10,345 nt of DNA, from the NCBI GenBank assembly GCA_007116095.1, contig SKJD01000487.1:1-10345 (forward strand). Reading direction: 5' to 3'. The notes under the pieces are model-generated. The model worked only from the letters and a program-made list of their open reading frames with translations, made no database searches and was not told the origin of the DNA. Of the stretch, positions 1-6,282 are shown in pieces. Every line of letters begins with the position of its first letter. The stretch's first letter is position 1. Origin of the DNA: Candidatus Hydrogenedentota bacterium (GTDB lineage: Bacteria > Hydrogenedentota > Hydrogenedentia > Hydrogenedentales > SCBR16-9). The position numbers and the translations under genes were made by a program.

Positions 1-1295
1 TCCACGAAGTCATTCCGCCCCGTAAAATTATAGTAGGGGCCGGCGCCGTCCCAACCGGGATTGTTGCGGTGCGTGGTGTCGTTGATGTGGTCATAGTACG
101 TCACTTCCACAGCATCCCACTGTGCAAAGTCGCCGTCGAGATCAATGCTCATCCGCGACTCCGTTTCCGGCACGGGCCGTGCGCCCTTGTACTGGCGGAT
201 AAAATCGACCATCTGATAATACTGGGTATCCGTGTAGCCGCCCTTCATAGGCTCGATGTCGCGGTTGTATTCTATGCACCAGGCATCGGTAAAACGGGTA
301 TTGCCTTCCTCGTCTTCGAAGCGCTGCGCCACCCACTCGTTCCAGCCCGTGATGAAGATCAGCTCGGGGTCCGCTTCCAGGGCATGCTCAAACTGCTCAG
401 CGAAGTTGTGGTGCTTAAAGTTCCATTCCTCCTCCGGCGGCTGCTGCCCATCATGGAAGCTCTTGCCACGGGCCGTGGGATAGCTCATGTAGGTTTCCTG
501 CTGGGCCGTGGAGACCGACATAAATTCCGCATCGCCGTCTTCGTTGTAGCCCACGTCCTGTGGATGATGCTGAATGAACGACCAGAGATTCGATTCCTGT
601 ATACGCAGCAAGCCCCACATGTTTCGGAAGGTAAAGAATTCCGCCACTTCCTCGTCATAGGTGGGCATATTGTCCAATACAGGATTCTGCGCCGGCATGA
701 TCAGCGGCTTACCATCCCACATAAACCAATGATCATCATACAAACCCGACTTGTACAACTCATCATAAATTCGCTGAATGACATGGTTGTGTGGGAAAAA
801 CGCAATTTTTGGGGTCTTACCGCCTTCTTGCCGAATCTCCTCCATCACCTCCAGCATAAGCAAGTATTCCTTGGTGTAGACCACCGCATTCGTGGCGTCC
901 AAGAACAAGGCATCCACGCCCGCATCCATCAACATGTGGATATGGCGTCGGATCACAAACTCATCCGCGCTCAGGTAATACCCAAGCTCCGGCTCCGCCC
1001 AGAAATGAAAGCTGTTCAACGGCCCCCAGGGCGGATTTTTAGGATCTACCGCCTGAATTTTCGTCATGTCATAGGGACCATAAGTCCCGTGATGCCCCAA
1101 CCAGGTAAAGTAGAAAATCGCAACAAAGCGATCCTCATCTCGGGGCGGCCCGACCTCCTCATGCATCGACAACGTCCGGCCAATCTGGTCGGTCGCCACC
1201 CAGGTATCGCTCATCAAGTCACGATACGGCGATTCCGCCTTGACCGACATCGCTCCAATCGCAAACAATACAGTCATGGACATTAAAATCCGCAC
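1..1295 (-). CDS. Secreted GH99/WbsX-like glycosidase-type protein, C-terminus missing
   Basis: The reverse strand is open from 1295 past position 1, giving 431 codons without a stop. I chose GTG 1295 because AGAAAGG (1310-1304) lies 8 nt upstream and the resulting N-terminus is a clean signal peptide: Arg2, a hydrophobic stretch over residues 3-18, and a likely cleavage after VKA (18-20). Residues 57-75 (FVAIFYFTWLGHHG and on) look like the first beta strand of a TIM barrel. ALFLDATN (129-136) suggests a barrel strand with an acidic residue, and ITGWNEW (315-321) is the hallmark seen in GH99 and WbsX-type proteins. From about residue 385, DLDGDFAQWDAVE resembles the start of a CBM9/DOMON-like sugar-binding domain, which continues off the window. 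A role in processing extracellular polysaccharide is inferred, and the substrate is unknown. An in-frame ATG at 1364 is less likely because it overlaps the putative -10 box. Confidence 0.8.
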   Translation of the reverse strand, partial: MRILMSMTVLFAIGAMSVKAESPYRDLMSDTWVATDQIGRTLSMHEEVGPPRDEDRFVAIFYFTWLGHHGTYGPYDMTKIQAVDPKNPPWGPLNSFHFWAEPELGYYLSADEFVIRRHIHMLMDAGVDALFLDATNAVVYTKEYLLMLEVMEEIRQEGGKTPKIAFFPHNHVIQRIYDELYKSGLYDDHWFMWDGKPLIMPAQNPVLDNMPTYDEEVAEFFTFRNMWGLLRIQESNLWSFIQHHPQDVGYNEDGDAEFMSVSTAQQETYMSYPTARGKSFHDGQQPPEEEWNFKHHNFAEQFEHALEADPELIFITGWNEWVAQRFEDEEGNTRFTDAWCIEYNRDIEPMKGGYTDTQYYQMVDFIRQYKGARPVPETESRMSIDLDGDFAQWDAVEVTYYDHINDTTHRNNPGWDGAGPYYNFTGRNDFV

Positions 1296-1362
1296 GACAT
1301 GAACCTTTCTACCGGAACTCCCGGCAAATGAATCCCCACGATAGGTATACTTTGAAGAAACC

Positions 1363-1391
1363 ATTGTATCGAAACCCGCCACAAGGCACAA
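1363..1391 (-). promoter_or_regulatory. Putative sigma70-type promoter of the secreted glycosidase-like gene
   Basis: On the minus strand TTGTGC (1391-1386, 3 of 6 to consensus) is followed after exactly 17 nt by TACAAT (1368-1363, 5 of 6). Transcription would begin near 1355, leaving a leader of about 60 nt before the GTG at 1295. The -10 box overlaps the upstream in-frame ATG (1364-1362), which argues against that ATG being the translation start. Confidence 0.4.
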
Positions 1392-1431
1392 GCGGGCGGG
1401 GCTCTTTTCGCCCTTATTGCCACGGCTTCGG

Positions 1432-1437
1432 TATACT
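1432..1437 (+). promoter_or_regulatory. Possible -10 box for the ATPase-PIN operon
   Basis: TATACT matches the sigma70 -10 consensus at 5 of 6 positions and lies 55 nt before the ATPase ATG. I see no good -35 hexamer at 16-18 nt, so this is a weak call. It would place the promoter back to back with that of the divergent glycosidase-like gene, with start sites under 100 bp apart. Confidence 0.22.
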
Positions 1438-1491
1438 AAGCGTGATAAACTGACTTGCACGCAACCCCAATCCTTGAATACGGTAATAGTC

Positions 1492-2745
1492 ATGATAAAA
1501 GAACTCCAACTTCAGAACTGGAAGAGCTTTGCGGATGCAACGCTGTACATTGATCCCCTGACCGTATTGATAGGCAGCAATGCTAGCGGCAAATCCAATG
1601 CACTGGACGCCCTGCTATTCCTTAATCGCATAAGCCAAGGGGTGACGCTGTTTACGGCTATTGCAGGCGATCAGAATTTACCTCCGTTACGGGGGGGGCT
1701 AGAATGGGCCTGCCGAAAACCGGAAAACCAGTTCACCTTGGGGATTGTGCTTGCATCTTCACCAGGAAAACAGGATTACCATTACGAGCTTTCCGTCGTT
1801 GTCAATGGGACCAAAGCAGAGATAGCATCGGAACGGCTTGCCTTGTTATCGCAAGATTCCCGCAGCCAAACGCCACGCGAACGCGTGCTCTTCCAGACCA
1901 GGGAAGAAGCAACAACGGCTCCTGGAATACCCGCCTATTTCCGGACCGGTACACAGGGACCCGGCAAGCGTCTGGACTTAAACCGCGGCTACAGCATCTT
2001 GTCGCAAGTAGAAACATTGAATATTCGGAAAGAAGTGCTCACTGGCGCACGCGAGGTGCTTTCCCATTTACAGAAAATCTTTATCCTGGACCCAGTGCCG
2101 GGACACATGCGGGACTATACCGCCCTATCAGAGCAACTGCTCACAGACGGTTCCAATATCGCCGGGGTCCTGGCCGGCCTAGAGGGTAACCGCAAAACGC
2201 AGGTGGAACAAACCCTTACGCACTACCTTCGCGCCTTGCCGGAACGTGACATCAAACGTATCTGGACCGAGCCGGTCGGCAAGTTCCAAACGGACGCCAT
2301 GCTCTATTGTGAAGAAGGCTGGAAAACAGATGCAACGCACGAGATAGACGCTCGTGGCATGTCCGACGGCACCCTGCGTTTTCTAGCCATTGTAACCGCA
2401 TTACTGATTAGAGAGCCGGGTAGTTTGTTGGTTATCGAAGAAGTGGACAACGGCCTCCACCCTTCTCGCGCCCATATGTTAGTCGATATGCTAAAGACCC
2501 TGGGCAAAGAACGTCATATCGATATCGTGGTAACCACCCATAATCCGGCCTTGCTGGATGCCGCAGGCATGACCATGCTGCCTTTCATTACCGTGGCGCA
2601 CCGCGATGATGCAACTGGCTATAGCCTGCTGACTTTACTTGAAGATATTGATCAACTTCCCAAGCTGATGGCAGGTGGCAGTTTGGGGCGTCTTTCCAGC
2701 GAGGGGCGCATTGAATCCGCACTGAAACAGGAAGCATTGCCGTGA
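1492..2745 (+). CDS. ABC/SMC-type AAA ATPase (AAA_21-like), partner of a PIN nuclease
   Basis: This is a 417-residue cytoplasmic ATPase of the AAA_21/COG4637 kind (RecF/SMC-like ABC fold). I place the start at ATG 1492 because MIKELQLQNWKSF is the usual first strand of the family; the frame stays open upstream to a TTG at 1417, but that extra sequence looks unrelated. Walker A is GSNASGKS (28-35). The ABC signature-like segment is MSDGTLRF (290-297). Walker B is LLVIEEVDNGLHP (312-324) with Glu316/Glu317, and the switch His is in VVTTHNP (His350). All catalytic parts are therefore present. There is no long coiled coil or zinc hook, and no TOPRIM or HNH domain, unlike OLD or RecN-type relatives. 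The ribosome site is weak. The gene overlaps the PIN gene by GTGA, so the two are translationally coupled and probably act as one complex, with the ATPase as sensor or regulator. A G8 run at codons 67-69 could shift the frame. Confidence 0.9.
   Translation: MIKELQLQNWKSFADATLYIDPLTVLIGSNASGKSNALDALLFLNRISQGVTLFTAIAGDQNLPPLRGGLEWACRKPENQFTLGIVLASSPGKQDYHYELSVVVNGTKAEIASERLALLSQDSRSQTPRERVLFQTREEATTAPGIPAYFRTGTQGPGKRLDLNRGYSILSQVETLNIRKEVLTGAREVLSHLQKIFILDPVPGHMRDYTALSEQLLTDGSNIAGVLAGLEGNRKTQVEQTLTHYLRALPERDIKRIWTEPVGKFQTDAMLYCEEGWKTDATHEIDARGMSDGTLRFLAIVTALLIREPGSLLVIEEVDNGLHPSRAHMLVDMLKTLGKERHIDIVVTTHNPALLDAAGMTMLPFITVAHRDDATGYSLLTLLEDIDQLPKLMAGGSLGRLSSEGRIESALKQEALP
1691..1698 (+). repeat. 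G8 mononucleotide tract inside the ATPase gene
   Basis: Eight consecutive G encode the end of Arg67 plus Gly68 and Gly69 of the ATPase. Loss of one G brings TAG at 1700-1702 into frame at once, leaving about 69 residues with Walker A but no Walker B. Gain of one G opens a frame that runs to 2189. Such tracts are known slippage points in phase-variable genes. They are also common sequencing-error sites. Confidence 0.6.
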
Positions 2746-3248
2746 AAAGGGTCTTGGTTATAGACACCAGCATTCTCTGTGTCTGGCTTGATGTGCCGGG
2801 AATGGCGGCATGCGGTCCGGACTCGGACCGCTGGGACAAACAACGTGTCGAGAGCAAACTCGTAGCAGAACAGCAGACAAAAACAACCTTCGTGCTACCT
2901 CTCGCCACCATCATCGAGACAGGCAACCACATCACCCGGGCTCCGCACAGCCGCAAGGAGCGTGCAGAGGCATTGGCCGAACTCATGCGCAAAAGCGCAG
3001 ATGAACAAAGCCCCTGGGCGGCATTCGCGGCGCAATCCCCGCTGTGGTCGCCTGAAAAGCTGAAGGAGCTTGCTAAGTCTTGGCCCGATGCCGCTGTACA
3101 AGGCCTTTCCCTGGGCGACGCCACCATCAAGGATATTGCAAACTACTACAGCCAGGCCGGATACGCCGTCGAAATCCTGACCGGCGATGCGGGTCTGAAA
3201 GCTTATGAGCCCGTCCGACCAACACTGACACCACGCCGCAGACGATAA
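2742..3248 (+). CDS. PIN-domain protein, predicted ribonuclease effector
   Basis: This is a 168-residue protein with a PIN fold. It starts at GTG 2742, and GTGA overlaps the ATPase stop. The four acidic metal-binding positions are visible: Asp8 in VLVIDTSIL, Glu59 in LPLATIIETGNHI, Asp126 in GLSLGDATIKD (with Asp131 close by) and Asp149 in EILTGDAG. The nuclease is therefore probably active on RNA, as in VapC toxins and other PIN enzymes. At 168 residues it is longer than a typical VapC of about 130. The extra residues lie between Asp8 and Glu59 and in the helical segment 67-118. The C-terminus ends in four arginines, a possible nucleic-acid contact. No VapB-like antitoxin gene is adjacent, so control is more likely through the coupled ATPase. 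The PIN assignment is from motifs; the target is unknown. Confidence 0.85.
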   Translation: MKRVLVIDTSILCVWLDVPGMAACGPDSDRWDKQRVESKLVAEQQTKTTFVLPLATIIETGNHITRAPHSRKERAEALAELMRKSADEQSPWAAFAAQSPLWSPEKLKELAKSWPDAAVQGLSLGDATIKDIANYYSQAGYAVEILTGDAGLKAYEPVRPTLTPRRRR

Positions 3249-3274
3249 TGGCTGTCGCGCTTTCGCGCCGGCCA
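3249..3274 (+). terminator. Hairpin directly after the PIN gene
   Basis: TGGCTG (3249-3254) pairs with CGGCCA (3269-3274) with one G-U pair. After a T-C mismatch, CGCG (3256-3259) pairs with CGCG (3264-3267) around a CTTT loop. The hairpin begins at the first base after the TAA. Only a weak pyrimidine run (CTTTCCC) follows, so it may be an imperfect intrinsic terminator or a 3'-end stabiliser of the ATPase-PIN mRNA. Confidence 0.5.
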
Positions 3275-3297
3275 CGCTTTCCCGCCAACAGATTAGG

Positions 3298-3317
3298 CAT
3301 AGCCATAGCCGGCTATG
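3298..3317. repeat. 14-bp perfect palindrome with a flanking half-site repeat, possible operator
   Basis: CATAGCCGGCTATG (3304-3317) is a perfect palindrome. A further copy of its outer half, CATAGC (3298-3303), lies directly before it. The palindrome abuts the putative -35 box of the sulfatase promoter, the position expected of a dimeric repressor site. A small hairpin role is the alternative. Confidence 0.4.
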
Positions 3318-3345
3318 TTACATTGGAAGCACTATAGGGGATAAC
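3317..3345 (+). promoter_or_regulatory. Putative sulfatase promoter
   Basis: GTTACA (3317-3322, 4 of 6) and GATAAC (3340-3345, 4 of 6) are separated by 17 nt. This gives a leader of about 40 nt before the ATG at 3393. The match is moderate. The adjoining palindrome adds some weight. Confidence 0.3.
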
Positions 3346-3360
3346 GGTTTTCGATCAAAA

Positions 3361-3384
3361 GGCGCGAATATGGCGCCAAGAGGA
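3361..3384 (+). promoter_or_regulatory. Leader hairpin and ribosome site of the sulfatase gene
   Basis: GGCGC (3361-3365) and GCGCC (3373-3377) form a 5-bp stem with a 7-nt loop, immediately followed by the Shine-Dalgarno AAGAGGA (3378-3384), 8 nt before ATG 3393. The ribosome site fixes the start. The short stem could modulate access but may be chance. Confidence 0.5.
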
Positions 3385-3392
3385 CATTTTTC

Positions 3393-4958
3393 ATGAAAGA
3401 CGTATCACGCAGGGGTTTTATGACCCAGGCCGCGGGCATCGGGGTTGGCCTGACCGGACTGGGGGCGTTGTCGTCCATAACGGCGGCAGCACAAAGCACT
3501 ACGACGGCGACCGGCGGTAGCAAGCCGAATGTCATCATTTTCTTTACCGACGATCACAGCGCACACCTGAATTGTCTGGGCACGACCGGGCTGGATACGC
3601 CGCATGTGGATGCGCTGGCGCAGGAAGGGGTGCTCTTTCCCAATGGCTTCGCTTCGAGTGCTTCCTGTGCGCCGAGTCGCTGCGCCCTGCTCACGGGGAT
3701 GCATTGCCACTCGAATGGTGTGTGGCGCAATGTCCATTCGCCGACGATCAATGCGCCGGAGGAAGAGTTTGGTCCGGAGAGCAGTTTCCGCCAGCGTGAG
3801 CCGGTGGGCGTGCATGACGATATTCCTACCTTGCCGGAGCTGTTGAACGAAGCGGGCTACTACACGTGCATCACGGACAAGACCCACCTCAGCCCGATCT
3901 GGAAGTTCCCTTTCCAGCATCGCTTCACGAATACGATTCCCTCGGAGACCAAGCAGGCCTTTGGCGATTTTCTGGAAGCGCGTGAAGACAAACCGTTCTT
4001 CATCATGTCGAATGTGAACTGGACGCACCGGCCCTTCCTGCGGCCAATCATCAACCGCTGGGACAAGCCGCTGCCCGATCTCGCGCAGGTGGAGGTGCCG
4101 GGCTATCTCGCGGACAACACGCTGATGCGGCAGGACCTCGCGGAGTACTACCGCACGGTCGAGATGTGCGACTTGACGATGGCGGCGTATATAGAGGTGC
4201 TGCGCGAACAGGGCCTCTATGAGGATACGCTGATCTTCTTCACCGGCGACCAGGGCTTCTGTTACCACCGCGCCAAGGCGACGGGCTATGACAAGGGCAT
4301 CCGCGTGCCGTTCATCGTGAAGCCCCCGGCAGAAAAACCCTCGCGCCAGTCGCGGGCGCTGGTTAGTCACCTCGACATATTACCGACGATCCTGGACTAC
4401 GCAGGCCTGGAGATTCCGGAGAATATTCAGGGCAAATCCTTGCGGCCGCTCTTGAGCGCAGACGAGGACCCGCTGGACTGGCGGGATTACGTATTCGCGG
4501 AACACAACGCCCATGGGCCGAACCCGCTGGAGTATTATCCGACGCGCACAACCTGGGACGGGCGTTTCCATTACATCCGCCACCTGATGCACGAGCGCAC
4601 CTGGGATGAAGACCCGGCGTCGCTGTTGGAAATGGACGGGCAATTGCCGCCGGAGATTTATTTTGCCGGGCCGGCGGACGCCTTCCCCACGCCGGGCTGG
4701 GGCAACCATGCCTATGAAGCCGCGATTCAAGGGAAAGACGAATTCCCCGAGCAGTACCGCGTGTTGGCGAGCATCTTCCGGCGGGAGCATGAAGAACTCT
4801 ACGACCTGCACACTGATCCGGAAGAACTCCATAACCTGGCGGAACACCCGGCTTATCAGCAACATCTTGAACGGATGCGCGCCGCGGTGGATGCCTGGAT
4901 GTTGGAGACGGACGACCCCGGGGTCGACACGCGCGACGTGCCCCGACGGACGGCATAA
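3393..4958 (+). CDS. Tat-exported sulfatase (arylsulfatase / N-sulfoglucosamine sulfohydrolase-like)
   Basis: This is a 521-residue sulfatase of the alkaline phosphatase superfamily. The N-terminus has a twin-arginine signal, SRRGFM (5-10), then a hydrophobic segment (about 14-33) ending in AAAQ, so it should be exported folded. The sulfatase core starts at PNVIIFFTDDHS (45-56), with metal ligands Asp53/Asp54. The signature CAPSR has Cys92 as the residue converted to formylglycine and Arg96 conserved. Other expected positions are Lys163/His165 (DKTHL), His212 (NWTHRPF), Asp286-Gln287 (TGDQG) and Lys295/Arg304 (KATGYDKGIRVPF). Gln287 replaces the more common Asn or His ligand. The C-terminal ELYDLHTDPEELHNLAEHP (468-486) is the usual sulfatase tail. 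It likely removes sulfate from a sulfated glycan. No sulfatase-maturation enzyme is encoded here. The exact substrate family cannot be set by eye. Confidence 0.95.
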   Translation: MKDVSRRGFMTQAAGIGVGLTGLGALSSITAAAQSTTTATGGSKPNVIIFFTDDHSAHLNCLGTTGLDTPHVDALAQEGVLFPNGFASSASCAPSRCALLTGMHCHSNGVWRNVHSPTINAPEEEFGPESSFRQREPVGVHDDIPTLPELLNEAGYYTCITDKTHLSPIWKFPFQHRFTNTIPSETKQAFGDFLEAREDKPFFIMSNVNWTHRPFLRPIINRWDKPLPDLAQVEVPGYLADNTLMRQDLAEYYRTVEMCDLTMAAYIEVLREQGLYEDTLIFFTGDQGFCYHRAKATGYDKGIRVPFIVKPPAEKPSRQSRALVSHLDILPTILDYAGLEIPENIQGKSLRPLLSADEDPLDWRDYVFAEHNAHGPNPLEYYPTRTTWDGRFHYIRHLMHERTWDEDPASLLEMDGQLPPEIYFAGPADAFPTPGWGNHAYEAAIQGKDEFPEQYRVLASIFRREHEELYDLHTDPEELHNLAEHPAYQQHLERMRAAVDAWMLETDDPGVDTRDVPRRTA

Positions 4959-5004
4959 GCAGTCACTGAAGTAAGATTTATACAATACAGCCTATGCATT
5001 GAAA

Positions 5005-5037
5005 CGCGGGGCAGGTCATCTCAAAGCCTGCCCCGCG
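5005..5037. terminator. Bidirectional terminator hairpin between convergent genes
   Basis: CGCGGGGCAGG (5005-5015) is perfectly complementary to CCTGCCCCGCG (5027-5037), with an 11-nt loop. It sits between the sulfatase stop (4958) and the oxidoreductase stop (5048). Neither side has a strong T run (TTTC follows on the minus strand, ATTAC on the plus), but the location and an 11-bp GC-rich stem make a shared terminator likely. Confidence 0.75.
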
Positions 5038-5047
5038 ATTACTGAAC

Positions 5048-6094
5048 TCAGAATTTGATGCGCTTGCCTTCGGCGGCCGCCTGGTAGGCGCCGAGCACCA
5101 TCTCCACGCTCACCTTCGCCTCCCGCGCCGAAGCCAACTTCGGGCCACCGTGGAGCAGGCTGTCCACCCAGGGCCGCGGTATGGCGCGGATGCGGTAGCC
5201 GTGATCGGGGGGAATCGGAATGCCCTGGTCTTCCCAATCCGGCTCGCCATAACGAAACACCTTCAGCGCCGGGGCATTCTCCGGGCGCGGCACATGATTC
5301 GATGGGCCGTCGCCGTAGTTCTGGATGATACAGCCCTTCTCCCCATAGATTTCCGTCGTATTTTCTGCTGCGTTGATCACCGAGCTGTTCAGCAGTATCC
5401 CGATCATGCCGTTTTCAAAACGGTAAACCGCCACGCCACAATCATCCGGCGCGACGTTGGTAATGACGTTGTCAATTTCCGCCATGACGCTCACCGGCTT
5501 ACCAAAAAGCCAATAGAACCAGTCCGCGGCATGCACGGCGTCGTCCATGAACATGCCCTTGTTCTTCACCGGATCAATGTGCCAGTTGGTGGGTCCGTTG
5601 ACGAAGTCATCGTTCAGCAACACCCCGATGCAATGCCGCCGCCGGGCGATGGCCAAGTTCCCGAGCGACTTTTCCTGCACCAACTCCCGCATCCGGATAT
5701 TCGCCGGATCCTGGCGCATCTGGAACGCCACGGCGAACTCAATACCGGCTTCTTCGACAGCGGCAACAATGTTGTCGCAGGCTTCCAGCGTGAATGCCAT
5801 CGGCTTCTGTAGCAGGATATGCTTGCCCGCTTTGGCCGCAGCGACACAACATTCTTCATGGCGGTAGGTCTCGACGCCGATCATCACCGCATCGATTTCA
5901 GGATTCCCGAGAACCCCATCCATATCCGCACAGTAGGCCATGCCATTGCGCTCGCAAATGGGCTGCGCCCGCTCGAAATCGTCATCCCAGGCCGCAACCA
6001 ACAGGACATCGTCAAAGTCTTTCATTACATCGGCATAGGCCGTCACATGGCCATGCGCAAAGCTCAACACCCCAATTTTTAACGGCGCCTTCAT
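5048..6094 (-). CDS. Gfo/Idh/MocA-family oxidoreductase
   Basis: This is a 348-residue protein with an N-terminal Rossmann domain (KIGVLSFAHGH, 6-16) and the C-terminal alpha/beta domain of the Gfo/Idh/MocA family, which oxidises or reduces sugars and inositols with NAD(P). I chose ATG 6094 because AGGAAGGGG lies 6 nt upstream. The frame extends to 6199, but the extra 35 residues look non-coding. The usual EKP motif is QKP here (96-98), which keeps the catalytic Lys97. GMFMDDAVHAADWFYWLFG (180-198) is the substrate-side motif, with Asp185, His188 and Asp191. The nucleotide loop has SFAHGH in place of a plain GxGxxG, as seen in some subfamilies. There is no signal peptide, so it should be cytoplasmic. 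It converges with the sulfatase and may act on released sugars, although no operon link exists. Substrate and direction are unknown. Confidence 0.93.
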   Translation of the reverse strand: MKAPLKIGVLSFAHGHVTAYADVMKDFDDVLLVAAWDDDFERAQPICERNGMAYCADMDGVLGNPEIDAVMIGVETYRHEECCVAAAKAGKHILLQKPMAFTLEACDNIVAAVEEAGIEFAVAFQMRQDPANIRMRELVQEKSLGNLAIARRRHCIGVLLNDDFVNGPTNWHIDPVKNKGMFMDDAVHAADWFYWLFGKPVSVMAEIDNVITNVAPDDCGVAVYRFENGMIGILLNSSVINAAENTTEIYGEKGCIIQNYGDGPSNHVPRPENAPALKVFRYGEPDWEDQGIPIPPDHGYRIRAIPRPWVDSLLHGGPKLASAREAKVSVEMVLGAYQAAAEGKRIKF

Positions 6095-6162
6095 GCTAAA
6101 CCCCTTCCTCAATCTGACTGTCAAATACATACAATGGCGTAAGCGCGCCCGGTCGTCACAAA

Positions 6163-6192
6163 GATATAATTCCGGGCCTGTCGCCAGGCCAA
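6163..6192 (-). promoter_or_regulatory. Putative oxidoreductase promoter with inverted repeat in the spacer
   Basis: On the minus strand TTGGCC (6192-6187, 4 of 6) and TATATC (6168-6163, 4 of 6) are 18 nt apart. The inverted repeat GGCCTG (6175-6180) / CAGGCC (6185-6190), with a 4-nt loop, occupies the spacer and part of the -35 box, so it could be an operator. A perfect TTGACA nearer the gene (6121-6116) has no -10 partner and runs into the ribosome site. Confidence 0.3.
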
Positions 6193-6231
6193 CACGCAAT
6201 CACCATTTCCCCAACAATGTGAAACCGCTCC

Positions 6232-6272
6232 TATCATTGCGTTATCATGGGGTAAATCGCAAGTTTTAGGAG
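6232..6272 (+). promoter_or_regulatory. Leader of the NAD salvage operon: TATCAT repeats and ribosome site
   Basis: TATCAT occurs twice, at 6232-6237 and 6243-6248, with starts 11 bp apart, about one helical turn. Either copy could serve as a -10 box, but I see no convincing -35 for either. The repeats might instead bind a regulator. AGGAG (6268-6272) lies 10 nt before ATG 6283 and supports that start. Confidence 0.25.
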
Positions 6273-6282
6273 CAATATTTTT

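Noticed and set aside
69..1286. A 405-codon open frame on the plus strand
   Set aside because: It is antisense to the glycosidase-like gene. Its protein is rich in His, Arg and Ile with no family pattern, while the minus strand gives a signal peptide and a GWNEW motif.
1375..1400. CCCGCC / GGCGGG inverted repeat followed by a TTTT, like a plus-strand terminator
   Set aside because: No plus-strand gene ends there and the loop is large. It lies at the minus-strand promoter, so it is probably chance in GC-rich DNA.
1417..1491. Upstream extension of the ATPase from a TTG start
   Set aside because: The added 25 residues show no family similarity, and the typical N-terminus begins at ATG 1492.
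2588..3275. Minus-strand frames opposite the PIN gene
   Set aside because: They have low-complexity Ser/Arg-rich translations and overlap two convincing plus-strand genes, so they are not an antitoxin.
3405..4985. Long minus-strand frames opposite the sulfatase (321 and 201 codons)
   Set aside because: The plus strand encodes a full sulfatase with every motif. The antisense products are Arg-rich and unlike any family, as expected of GC-rich shadows.
6095..6199. Upstream extension of the oxidoreductase
   Set aside because: A strong ribosome site precedes ATG 6094, and the extension would run through the putative promoter.
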